In this document: positions 1 to 5,721 of the stretch, one piece after another
How the letters are laid out: each line of letters opens with the position of its first letter
Numbering within the stretch: the stretch's first letter is position 1
Assembly: GCA_043743335.1 (NCBI GenBank)
Contig: JAYTWR010000065.1
Span: 1 to 7,623 of the forward strand
Origin: UBA5216 sp043743335
GTDB lineage: Bacteria; Pseudomonadota; Gammaproteobacteria; Burkholderiales; SG8-41
Direction of reading: 5' to 3'
Length of the DNA stretch: 7,623 nt
Notes under the pieces: generated by a model
Databases searched by the model: none
What the model was told of the DNA's origin: nothing
What the model saw: the letters and a program-made list of their open reading frames with translations, nothing else
Made by a program: the position numbers and the translations under genes

Positions 1-96
1 TGCTTTGGCGTAAAGAACATCGGAAAGCCGTGTGCGGGAAAACCGCATGCACGGTTTGATGAGGGAGGGCAGGCGAGAGCCTGTCCTCTACTCTAC
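1..96 (+). mobile_element. Group II intron, 3' end (partial; domains V-VI and 3' splice site)
   Basis: This is the last part of a self-splicing group II retrointron whose 5' part, including any maturase gene, lies before the window. Domain V occupies about 25-57. Its lower stem starts with the catalytic AGC triad (26-28), and it has a 2-nt bulge (48-49) and a GAAA-type loop near 38-42. Domain VI spans about 61-93, with a GAGA loop at 75-78. A90 is left unpaired in its 3' strand, 7 nt from the intron end, where the lariat branch-point adenosine is expected. The element ends in CTCTAC, fitting the usual 3' terminal AY. The reading frame of a leuD-like protein is in register from base 97 onward, which independently supports the 3' boundary at 96. 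The intron class and the presence of an intact reverse transcriptase cannot be judged from this piece. Confidence 0.9.
25..57 (+). ncRNA. Group II intron domain V catalytic hairpin
   Basis: The lower stem pairs 25-32 with 50-57, including a G-U pair at 27/55. A 2-nt bulge (T48, G49) follows, and an upper stem pairs 33-37 with 43-47 around an A-rich loop. This is the canonical arrangement of the most conserved group II intron domain, which holds the catalytic metal ions. Its total length of about 33 nt is close to the usual 34. Confidence 0.88.
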
Positions 97-482
97 CCAA
101 CTTCGGCTGCGGCTCGTCACGCGAAGGCGCGGCTTACGCCATGCTCGATTGGGGCATACGCTCGGTGATCGCACCCTCTTTCGGCGACATCCACTACGCC
201 AACGAAATCCAGAACGGCATGCTGCCCGTGATACTGGCCGAAGCACACTGCGCCGTACTGCGCGCCCAACTCGCCGCGCAACCCGGCGCCAGCATCAGCA
301 TTGATCTCGCATCACAAACCGTCATCGGGCCGGACGGCAAAGTGTACCGCTTTGAAATCGATGCTGTGTTTAAAGAGCGTTTGCTTAAAGGGCTGGACGA
401 CGTGGGACTGGTGTTGCAGGAATTGCCAGCGATTGAGGCTTTTGAGAAACGGCATTTTGCGCAGAGGCCGTGGTTGGCTTGA
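97..482 (+). CDS. leuD: LeuD-like 3-isopropylmalate dehydratase small subunit, 3' exon (intron-interrupted)
   Basis: This is the C-terminal two-thirds of the small (swivelling-domain) subunit of an isopropylmalate-isomerase-type dehydratase. With the LeuC [4Fe-4S] subunit it would interconvert 2- and 3-isopropylmalate in leucine synthesis, or act on a related hydroxy-diacid. Translation from 99 gives the family signature NFGCGSSRE, then DWGIRSVIAPSFGDI, NGMLPVIL and a C-terminal GLDDVGLVLQ, ending at TGA 480-482. About 127 residues follow the splice point, matching the part of E. coli-type LeuD (about 200 aa) after this motif. The signature continues with Gly-Ala-Ala-Tyr rather than the common His-Ala-Pro-Trp, suggesting a LeuD paralogue rather than the main leucine enzyme. 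The gene has no start of its own here: bases 97-98 complete a codon begun in the unseen 5' exon, so a full product needs intron splicing. The rest of the exon carries no frameshift. It is convergent with the next gene, with a 30-bp gap and no clear terminator. Confidence 0.88.
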
Positions 483-512
483 TTTATGCGATCACCAGCA
501 GTGCCACTTCAC

Positions 513-1250
513 TCAATTCGTCATAGCCAATGGTTCGAATTCACCCATAGAACACGGAACAAAGCCTGCTGGCCAAGGCGACACGAGTTTGCACAGCAAT
601 CGAAAGTTGCTTGGCGCGTCCTGGTTCACGCGCTCAACGGCAACTACCATCCGCTCCTGGCCGACGCGCCCCATCACCGTAGAAAATTCCGCTGAATAAT
701 ACCGCGGAACATAGCCCACCATCGACATAGGGTCGTCGGTCCGTAGCAACAGCGCCATTGGGTCGGCTTTATTTTGCACATCCTGCATCAGGAAAAGTCG
801 TTCGGCGACTTCTAACATTGTCGCTCGTTGTTGATCCTTTTCGCTCATATGACGCAATCCGTGCGCAAAGAAATACGAAACGTAATTGTTATCGGGACTT
901 GGCTCAGGGCATGGAACAATCTCAAGCGTGTCAGTAGCGCGCTGGCCGCCGCTGCGCGCCAGTACATCGAGTTGATCCGCTTTGCTTTCGTCTAAACCCA
1001 GCCATTTCAAATAGTCGCGATACTCGGGCCGCGACTTTGGCAATAATCTATTTGCGAATAATGGAAACAATTCATTCGATAAATAAACGACCCCCAAATC
1101 CATCATGCGGCCAAATGGAACGAATTTTGAAGACATTTTCGCGCCTCGCGTATACGCGAATTCATATGTTCCCTTTTTGTAGGTCAATCGCCCGACGGGA
1201 TGCCACTGTCGCGTATCCGGGTCTTGCCAAGTAACATAAAGCTTCGTCAT
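513..1250 (-). CDS. HipA N-terminal-like + HIRAN-domain protein, partner of HipA-like kinase
   Basis: This is a 245-aa cytosolic protein with two apparent parts. Residues 1-110 resemble HipA N-subdomain 1: an LYVTW opening, VGRLTY, YEFAYTRGA, ELFPLFANRLLP, and LARSGGQRATDTLE, which parallels the segment before the kinase fold in full HipA. Residues about 123-230 look like a HIRAN domain: YFFAHGLRH, a long-range ALLLRTDDP, then VGYVPRYYSAEF, the typical 'IGYvPr' strand-helix. HIRAN domains bind DNA 3' ends in eukaryotic HLTF; their bacterial role is little known. The ATG lies 9 bases after the kinase stop codon, so the two are almost certainly one transcript. In HipBST systems a separate HipA N-subdomain protein (HipS) is the antitoxin of the kinase HipT. 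By analogy this protein may restrain or direct the kinase, but that is inference. No helix-turn-helix is evident. Coding confidence is high, domain assignment moderate. Confidence 0.8.
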   Translation of the reverse strand: MTKLYVTWQDPDTRQWHPVGRLTYKKGTYEFAYTRGAKMSSKFVPFGRMMDLGVVYLSNELFPLFANRLLPKSRPEYRDYLKWLGLDESKADQLDVLARSGGQRATDTLEIVPCPEPSPDNNYVSYFFAHGLRHMSEKDQQRATMLEVAERLFLMQDVQNKADPMALLLRTDDPMSMVGYVPRYYSAEFSTVMGRVGQERMVVAVERVNQDAPSNFRLLCKLVSPWPAGFVPCSMGEFEPLAMTN

Positions 1251-1259
1251 GTAAACAAC

Positions 1260-2159
1260 CTATAGTCTTAGCAACCGATCACGGTTAATTTCGATCAGTC
1301 TTAACGCAAATTTTCGTGCAGGATCACTCATTGTCGATGCTGGAATATTACTGATTATCGACTGGAGCTTTGCTATTGATAAGCCGTCCAATCGGCTTCT
1401 CCAATATTGGGCTGCGTGGGGTGAGATTCTAGCGGCTTCGTCGAAAGCCTCGTGCGTCGTGTACGGTTTGGAGCTAGTCGGCAGCGGGTAGAAAGCAGAA
1501 CTCGCCCTGCTTGCATAATGCTCCAATGAGCTACCTTTGTCGCGAGTAATCAACCTGCGTTGACGCTCCTCGTCCCTTTCGTTTCGTCCCAAACTCGACG
1601 CATGATCAAACGTCGGTGATAGTGTAACACCTTGATTTGGAGCAATAATTAAGCCCCAATTCTCGTGATGCCGATCTTGGTTTGCTACCAAAGCATCCAG
1701 TAAAAGGTAGCCCACAAACACATCCGCAGCAGCGCGAAATTCGGCAGGCGCAATGTACCCCAGTGGATATTTGACGGACCTTATGCCCGTTACCGCCATC
1801 ACAAGTCGAACCGTGTGTTGTCGTGCCCTGAACCGGCGGGTATGCGGGTAGTCCGGGATCATTTTTGCCAATAGTTCGTTCCCGAAGACAAGGCGACCGC
1901 CATCGGGGACGAACATCGGAGTCGCGACGCCATTGCGTCCTTTCCATTCTGCTAACTCGTAATGCGCGTGGGGAATGTTCAGCGCCACACAAATCTCGCA
2001 GCAAATCTTTTCAGCCCAATGCTCACCCGAATCCGGGCGCCCTTCTTTATAGAGAGTGCGCTGCTTCTTTTCATCAGAGTACCAGAACTTCCGCTTTGTT
2101 CCCAAAGCCTCAGGCAACTCTGGGGCACCGGGCGGAACATGGATAATGGGGTAGGTCAC
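1260..2159 (-). CDS. Stand-alone HipA-like Ser/Thr kinase (split HipA, HipT/CtkA-like)
   Basis: This 299-aa protein has the catalytic core of HipA-type kinases but not their N-terminal domain. A candidate ATP-binding lysine is K38 in TLYKEG. A helix AEKICCEICVALNIP (49-63) matches the segment after this lysine in HipA. The catalytic motif is NQDRHHEN (160-167), with D162 as catalytic base and N167, and the metal-binding Asp is D185 in PTFDHASSLG. The D-N-D spacings (5 and 18 residues) equal those of E. coli HipA D309, N314 and D332. The usual Ser-containing Gly-rich loop (SxxGAQxK) is not visible; GTKRKFW at 20-26 sits in its place. Family members phosphorylate aminoacyl-tRNA synthetases or other translation-linked targets; the target here is unknown. 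The start is a GTG at 2157-2159 with no good Shine-Dalgarno. The ORF is open upstream to 2216 but offers no better start. The HIRAN-type gene follows. A hand count of 1261-1320 gives 38% GC, against 68% for 3961-4020, suggesting acquisition by transfer. Confidence 0.85.
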   Translation of the reverse strand: MTYPIIHVPPGAPELPEALGTKRKFWYSDEKKQRTLYKEGRPDSGEHWAEKICCEICVALNIPHAHYELAEWKGRNGVATPMFVPDGGRLVFGNELLAKMIPDYPHTRRFRARQHTVRLVMAVTGIRSVKYPLGYIAPAEFRAAADVFVGYLLLDALVANQDRHHENWGLIIAPNQGVTLSPTFDHASSLGRNERDEERQRRLITRDKGSSLEHYASRASSAFYPLPTSSKPYTTHEAFDEAARISPHAAQYWRSRLDGLSIAKLQSIISNIPASTMSDPARKFALRLIEINRDRLLRL

Positions 2160-2208
2160 GATTTCAATCGCATGAACAGGAGGTGCTGCTGTCGATTCGC
2201 TAATTCCG

Positions 2209-3342
2209 CTATTTAATCAGCAAATTCTCCAGCACCAGCTTGTAAATCTGCTGCAACGGCTCGACTTCATCCACACCAATACACTCGTTGAGTTTGTGGA
2301 TGGTGGCATTCGTCGGCCCAAACTCCACCACTTGCGGGCAGATGTCGGCGATGAAGCGGCCATCGGAGGTGCCGCCAGTGGTGGACAGTTCCGTGTCTAC
2401 ACCAGTGACGGTCTTGATTGCGCGCGCAATCGCATCCACCAAATCGCCACGCGGTGTGAGGAAAGGCCGACCATCGACGCGCCATTCCAGATCATAGTGA
2501 ACGCCGTGTTTATCGAGGATGTTGACCACCCGCGTCTCCAGCGACTCCGTGCTGCTGGCGGTGGAGTGCCGAAAGTTAAAGCGCACGTGCGCGGCACCCG
2601 GAATGACGTTATTCGCACCCGTGCCGGAATTAAAATTGGAAATCTGCCAGGTCGTCGGCGGAAAATATTCGTTGCCGTTGTCCCATTGGGTTTGCGCGAG
2701 TTCTGCGATGGCTCCCGCCACTTCATGAATCGGGTTGCGCGCCATATCGGGATACGCCACGTGGCCTTGTATGCCTTGTACTGTCAGCAGACCAGTGAAC
2801 GATCCGCGGCGGCCGTTCTTGATCATGTCACCGAGTTTTTTGACGGATGTGGGCTCGCCCACGATGCAGTAGTCAAGCTTTTCGCCGCGTTCGGTCAGCG
2901 CCTGCACCACGCGCACGGTGCCATCAATCGCCGGGCCTTCTTCGTCAGAGGTGAACATCACGGCCAGCGAGCCGGGATGATCGGGGTGTTCCTTAACGAA
3001 CTCACGGATCGCCACCACAAACGCGGCGAGCGAGGTTTTCATGTCCGCCGCCCCGCGCCCGTAAAGCCAGCCATCTTTGATAGTGGGCGTGAACGGATCG
3101 CTTTTCCATTGATCGAGCGGGCCGGTCGGCACCACGTCGGTGTGGCCAGCAAAACATACCAGTGGCTTAGCCGTGCCACGCCGCGCCCACAGGTTATCGA
3201 CGCCGCCCATACTGATTTTTTCGCACTGGAAACCCAGCGGCTCCAAGATCGCGATTAAAACGTCTAAGCAACCGGCGTCTTCGGGCGACACCGAGTTGCG
3301 GGCAATGAGTTGTTTGGTGAGTTCGAGGGTGTTGATTTCCAC
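2209..3342 (-). CDS. dapE: Succinyl-diaminopimelate desuccinylase
   Basis: DapE hydrolyses N-succinyl-L,L-2,6-diaminopimelate to L,L-diaminopimelate and succinate in the lysine and peptidoglycan-precursor pathway. It is a cytosolic, homodimeric di-zinc M20 peptidase-family enzyme. I chose GTG at 3340-3342, which gives 377 aa. With this start the key residues fall at H67, D69 (GHTD), D100 (RGAADMK), E134/E135 (SDEEG), E163 (GEPT), H194 (GHVAYP) and H349 (TIHKLNE), identical to the numbering known for H. influenzae DapE. An AAGGAG ribosome-binding site (3353-3358) precedes it by 10 bases. The frame is open another 51 codons to 3495, but that extension is basic and low-complexity, encoded by the tandem repeat, and not DapE-like. 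TAAGAT (sense strand, 3371-3376) could be its -10 box, though no convincing -35 is seen. The kinase gene starts 49 bp after its stop in the same direction. Confidence 0.96.
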   Translation of the reverse strand: MEINTLELTKQLIARNSVSPEDAGCLDVLIAILEPLGFQCEKISMGGVDNLWARRGTAKPLVCFAGHTDVVPTGPLDQWKSDPFTPTIKDGWLYGRGAADMKTSLAAFVVAIREFVKEHPDHPGSLAVMFTSDEEGPAIDGTVRVVQALTERGEKLDYCIVGEPTSVKKLGDMIKNGRRGSFTGLLTVQGIQGHVAYPDMARNPIHEVAGAIAELAQTQWDNGNEYFPPTTWQISNFNSGTGANNVIPGAAHVRFNFRHSTASSTESLETRVVNILDKHGVHYDLEWRVDGRPFLTPRGDLVDAIARAIKTVTGVDTELSTTGGTSDGRFIADICPQVVEFGPTNATIHKLNECIGVDEVEPLQQIYKLVLENLLIK

Positions 3343-3352
3343 GGCGCGGGTT

Positions 3353-3358
3353 CTCCTT
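3353..3358 (-). promoter_or_regulatory. Ribosome-binding site deciding the dapE start
   Basis: AAGGAG on the minus strand lies 10 bases before the GTG at 3342. It is the only good Shine-Dalgarno near the candidate dapE starts, and supports GTG over the upstream in-frame ATG at 3495. Confidence 0.65.
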
Positions 3359-3411
3359 GATGAGCGGCGAATCTTACCAAAGTGCGGGTAAAATCCGTCG
3401 CTATTCGACAG

Positions 3412-3463
3412 CCCTTTTCGCCCACCCTTTTCGCCCACCCCTTTCGCCCACCCCTTTCGACAA
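3412..3463. repeat. 13-bp tandem repeat (4 copies) with G-quadruplex potential on the minus strand
   Basis: Four head-to-tail 13-bp units lie at 3412-3424, 3425-3437, 3438-3450 and 3451-3463. The first two are identical (CCCTTTTCGCCCA), the third differs by one base, and the fourth diverges in its last bases (GACAA). The plus strand holds seven C-runs of 3 or 4, so the minus strand has seven G-runs separated by 1, 5 or 6 bases. This satisfies the usual G-quadruplex rule (four or more runs of at least 3 G, loops of 1-7). It sits in the 142-bp gap between the divergent starts of dapE and the 2-hydroxyacid dehydrogenase. Confidence 0.9.
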
Positions 3464-3484
3464 CGCTTTCTGACGCTACCGCTT

Positions 3485-4498
3485 ATGCCCGCCAAACCCG
3501 CTCTGGTGATATCTCACCGCTGCCACGCCGTATTCGGCGCGGAACTCGCCACCCTCGTTGCCCGCCTGCCACTGCCGCATGAAGTCGTGGCGCTGCCGGA
3601 AGACAAAGAGGCACGGCTTTCTGACGCCGATGTTGCGCGTACGGAAATTGCGTTTTTCTCGCAAGATTTAAATCCTTCGCACTCGCGGCAGTTTTTTTCG
3701 GCGGTGCGCAAAGCGCCTGCCATCCAGTGGGTGCATGTGTTTAACATCGGCGTCGATCACCCGATTTACACCGAGATGCTCGAACGCGGCGTGCGCGTCA
3801 CCACGTCGGCAGGCACCACGTTTGAGCCGATCGCGCAAACCGCACTGACCGGCATGTTGATGCTGTCGCGCGGCTTTCCGCATTGGATGAAAGCGCAGGC
3901 CGCGCGCCGCTGGGAGCCGGTGCGCCTGCAAGTATCGCCGCCCGATTTGCGCGGGCAAACGGCGCTGGTCTACGGCATGGGTGCCATCGGCGCTGAATTC
4001 GCGCGGCTGGCCAAAGCGCTGGGCATGCACGTCATCGGCGTGCGTCGCAGCCCGCGCAAGGCCGGTGATCCGGTGGACGAAATGCACACGCCCGATCAAC
4101 TTGACACCCTGCTGCCGCGCGCGCAGTGGGTAATGCTCGCCAGCCCGCTCACGCCTGAAACACGCAAGCTGATTAACGCCGAACGGCTAGCGCGTTTGCC
4201 CCAGGGTGCTTACATTCTCAACATCGCGCGCGGCGAAGTGATTGACGAGGCTGCGATGATTGCCGCGCTGCAAAGCGGCCACATTGCTGGCGCGTATCTG
4301 GATGTGTTTGAGCAGGAGCCGCTGCCCGAACCATCGCCGCTATGGGATTTGCCGAATGTGATTATCACGCCGCATAACGCCAGCAGCTCTATTGGCAACG
4401 AGCGGCGCGTGTTCGATTGCTTCACCGGCATCCTCGCGCAATTCAAAAGCGGCGGGCCGATGACCAATGAAGTGTTGCGCGCTACAAAAAATAATTGA
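3485..4498 (+). CDS. D-2-hydroxyacid dehydrogenase (NAD(P)-dependent; glyoxylate/hydroxypyruvate reductase-like)
   Basis: This 337-aa cytosolic oxidoreductase belongs to the D-isomer-specific 2-hydroxyacid dehydrogenase family, which reversibly reduces 2-keto acids such as glyoxylate, hydroxypyruvate or pyruvate. The Rossmann dinucleotide motif is GMGAIG (164-169). The catalytic triad is visible as R249 (NIARGEVIDE), E278 (DVFEQEPLP) and H297 (TPHNAS); the R-to-E spacing of 29 equals that of E. coli SerA. No acidic residue follows the second Rossmann strand; VIGVRRSPRK places arginines there, as in NADPH-preferring GhrA-like members, so NADP use is a reasonable guess. The length is normal for the family and there is no signal peptide. 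The ATG at 3485 has only a weak Shine-Dalgarno and is the first Met of the frame. It is divergent from dapE. The Bug-type gene follows after 233 bp in the same direction. The exact substrate cannot be told. Confidence 0.92.
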   Translation: MPAKPALVISHRCHAVFGAELATLVARLPLPHEVVALPEDKEARLSDADVARTEIAFFSQDLNPSHSRQFFSAVRKAPAIQWVHVFNIGVDHPIYTEMLERGVRVTTSAGTTFEPIAQTALTGMLMLSRGFPHWMKAQAARRWEPVRLQVSPPDLRGQTALVYGMGAIGAEFARLAKALGMHVIGVRRSPRKAGDPVDEMHTPDQLDTLLPRAQWVMLASPLTPETRKLINAERLARLPQGAYILNIARGEVIDEAAMIAALQSGHIAGAYLDVFEQEPLPEPSPLWDLPNVIITPHNASSSIGNERRVFDCFTGILAQFKSGGPMTNEVLRATKNN

Positions 4499-4637
4499 AT
4501 AAAATCAATTACTTACAATGAGAAATGCGTATGCGCTCACTGTAGCCGCGCACCATTCGCCAGTGGCAGTGGAACGGGTTGTCGCGCCATGAGGCAGCCC
4601 CTGCGTTGCGGCTCAATTGTAAATTTGATGCTGCGCG

Positions 4638-4647
4638 CAAGCGCTTG
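4638..4647. promoter_or_regulatory. Palindrome CAAGCGCTTG, possible operator
   Basis: A perfect 10-bp palindrome with an AAGCGCTT core extends imperfectly (G-T pairs) to 4633-4652. It is centred about 90 bp upstream of the Bug receptor start. The core is of the kind LacI/GalR-family regulators recognise, but no regulator gene lies in the window, and a palindrome of this size can occur by chance. Confidence 0.3.
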
Positions 4648-4650
4648 TGT

Positions 4651-4674
4651 GCTGGCGGCAACCTTGCTGCCAGC
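4651..4674 (+). terminator. Strong hairpin without T-tract (attenuator, mRNA-stability stem or incomplete terminator)
   Basis: Ten bases at 4651-4660 (GCTGGCGGCA) pair with 4665-4674 (TGCTGCCAGC), with one G-T wobble and a 4-base ACCT loop. No run of T follows on either strand, so an ordinary intrinsic terminator is not supported. It could instead be a leader hairpin of the Bug receptor mRNA, or a stem at the 3' end of the dehydrogenase transcript. Confidence 0.35.
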
Positions 4675-4731
4675 CCTTGCTGCCAAAACGCGCTCCACAA
4701 AACTAACGCGCTGCATTCGCAGAAAATAATC

Positions 4732-5691
4732 ATGAAAAATAAAATACTGATGATATTCGCCGGATGCTGCGTTGCCGCCGCGGCACAGGCGCAAACCTAT
4801 CCCGCGAAATCCGTGCGCATCATCGTGCCCTTCGCTGCCGGCGGAAACACGGATTTCACCGGTCGCACCATCGCTGCCAAGCTGACCGAAAATCTCGGCC
4901 AGCAATTTATTGTCGATAACCGGCCCGGCGGCTCAACCAACATCGGCTCGGACATGATCGTCAAGTCCGTGCCGGACGGCTACAACCTATTGCTCGGTGG
5001 CGCAGCCAACACCATCAACGTCGCCGCGCTCGCCAAAAACCCGTTCGATTTGCAACGCGATTTGTTGCCGATTGTTCTGTGCGTGAAGGGCGCGAACGTG
5101 TTGTCGATACACCCGTCGCTGCCCGCGAAAAATCTTAAAGAAGTGATCGCGCTGGCCAAACAAAAACCGGGGGTGCTCAACTACGGCACTGCGGGCGTGG
5201 CAAGTTCCAATCACATGGCAGGTGAATTGTTCACCTCGATGGCAGGCATCAAGCTGAATCATGTGCCGTACAAAGGCAACGCGCCCGCGCTCACCGATTT
5301 GATCGGTGGCCATGTGGAGATGATTATCAGCGGCGTGCCCGCGCTCATACCGCACATCAAAAGCGGACGCATCCGCTCGGTGGCGATAGGCAGCCAGAAG
5401 CGCTTTGCCGCAGTGCCCGAAGTGCCCACCTTCGATGAACAAGGGTTGAAAGGTTACGAGGCATCAACCTGGTTCGGCCTGATGGCCCCGGCCAAAACCC
5501 CGCGCGACATCATCGTCAAGCTCAACACCGAAGTCGGCAAAGTGCTTGCCGGCAAAGACATCCGCGACCGCTATCAAGTCGAAGGCCTAGAGCCGCAAGG
5601 CGGCACGCCGGAAGAATTCGCCAAGTTCATCCAGTCCGAAATCAATCTTTACGCGCGCGTGGTCAAAGCCGCGAATTTGCCGAAACTGTAA
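4732..5691 (+). CDS. Bug/TctC-family tripartite tricarboxylate transporter substrate-binding protein
   Basis: This 319-aa periplasmic solute-binding protein delivers a carboxylate or similar small ligand to a TctAB-type membrane transporter, or acts as an orphan receptor. The first 20 residues form a signal peptide: MKNK, a hydrophobic stretch, and AQA before Gln-21. A Phe-Ala-Gly-Cys at 9-12 could be read as a poor lipobox, but AQA cleavage is likelier. Family hallmarks follow: YPAKSVRIIVPFAAGGNTD (23-41), RTIAAKL, NRPGGSTNIGSD (63-74), PDGYNLLLG (81-89), LNYGTAG, VPYKGNAPALTDLIGGHV and WFGLMAPAKTP. I chose ATG 4732 because it starts the signal peptide directly; the frame is open to an upstream ATG at 4579, but that segment is not signal-like. 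The Shine-Dalgarno is weak. No membrane subunits (tctA/tctB) are in the window. The small cupin gene follows by 30 bp, probably in the same transcript. The ligand is unknown. Confidence 0.93.
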   Translation: MKNKILMIFAGCCVAAAAQAQTYPAKSVRIIVPFAAGGNTDFTGRTIAAKLTENLGQQFIVDNRPGGSTNIGSDMIVKSVPDGYNLLLGGAANTINVAALAKNPFDLQRDLLPIVLCVKGANVLSIHPSLPAKNLKEVIALAKQKPGVLNYGTAGVASSNHMAGELFTSMAGIKLNHVPYKGNAPALTDLIGGHVEMIISGVPALIPHIKSGRIRSVAIGSQKRFAAVPEVPTFDEQGLKGYEASTWFGLMAPAKTPRDIIVKLNTEVGKVLAGKDIRDRYQVEGLEPQGGTPEEFAKFIQSEINLYARVVKAANLPKL

Positions 5692-5721
5692 CCTGCACCA
5701 CCTTCAACCCAAGGAGCCCCC

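Larger units (their letters stand above)
4499..4731 (+). other. Intergenic region between dehydrogenase and Bug receptor genes
   Basis: I see no gene here: the one frame open through part of it is an upstream extension of the next CDS with no receptor-like sequence. It holds an AT-rich inverted repeat around the dehydrogenase stop (4492-4511), the palindrome 4638-4647 and the hairpin 4651-4674. It is long enough for a separate promoter for the Bug gene, but I find no convincing -35/-10 pair. Confidence 0.6.

Noticed and set aside
32..304. A 90-codon plus-strand frame spanning the intron end and leuD
   Set aside because: It crosses the intron 3' splice site, is Arg-rich and out of frame with the LeuD sequence.
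2296..3258. A 320-codon open frame on the plus strand
   Set aside because: It lies wholly antisense to dapE, whose catalytic residues are all in place; its protein is rich in His/Arg and shows no family motif. It is a GC-rich shadow frame.
3412..3463. CRISPR-like array
   Set aside because: The 13-bp units are contiguous, without spacers, and no cas genes are present.
3343..3495. N-terminal extension of dapE to an upstream ATG
   Set aside because: The added 51 residues come from the 13-bp repeat and are not DapE-like; the GTG start gives exact family numbering and has an AAGGAG.
4492..4511. Inverted repeat TAATTGA/TCAATTA at the dehydrogenase stop as a terminator
   Set aside because: The stem is almost all A-T and would be unstable; the T-run lies on the minus strand, where no gene ends.
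4579..4731. N-terminal extension of the Bug receptor
   Set aside because: It would bury the signal peptide behind 51 residues of unrelated sequence containing the hairpin region.
4987..5442. A 151-codon minus-strand frame
   Set aside because: It is antisense to the well-supported Bug receptor and has no recognisable motif.
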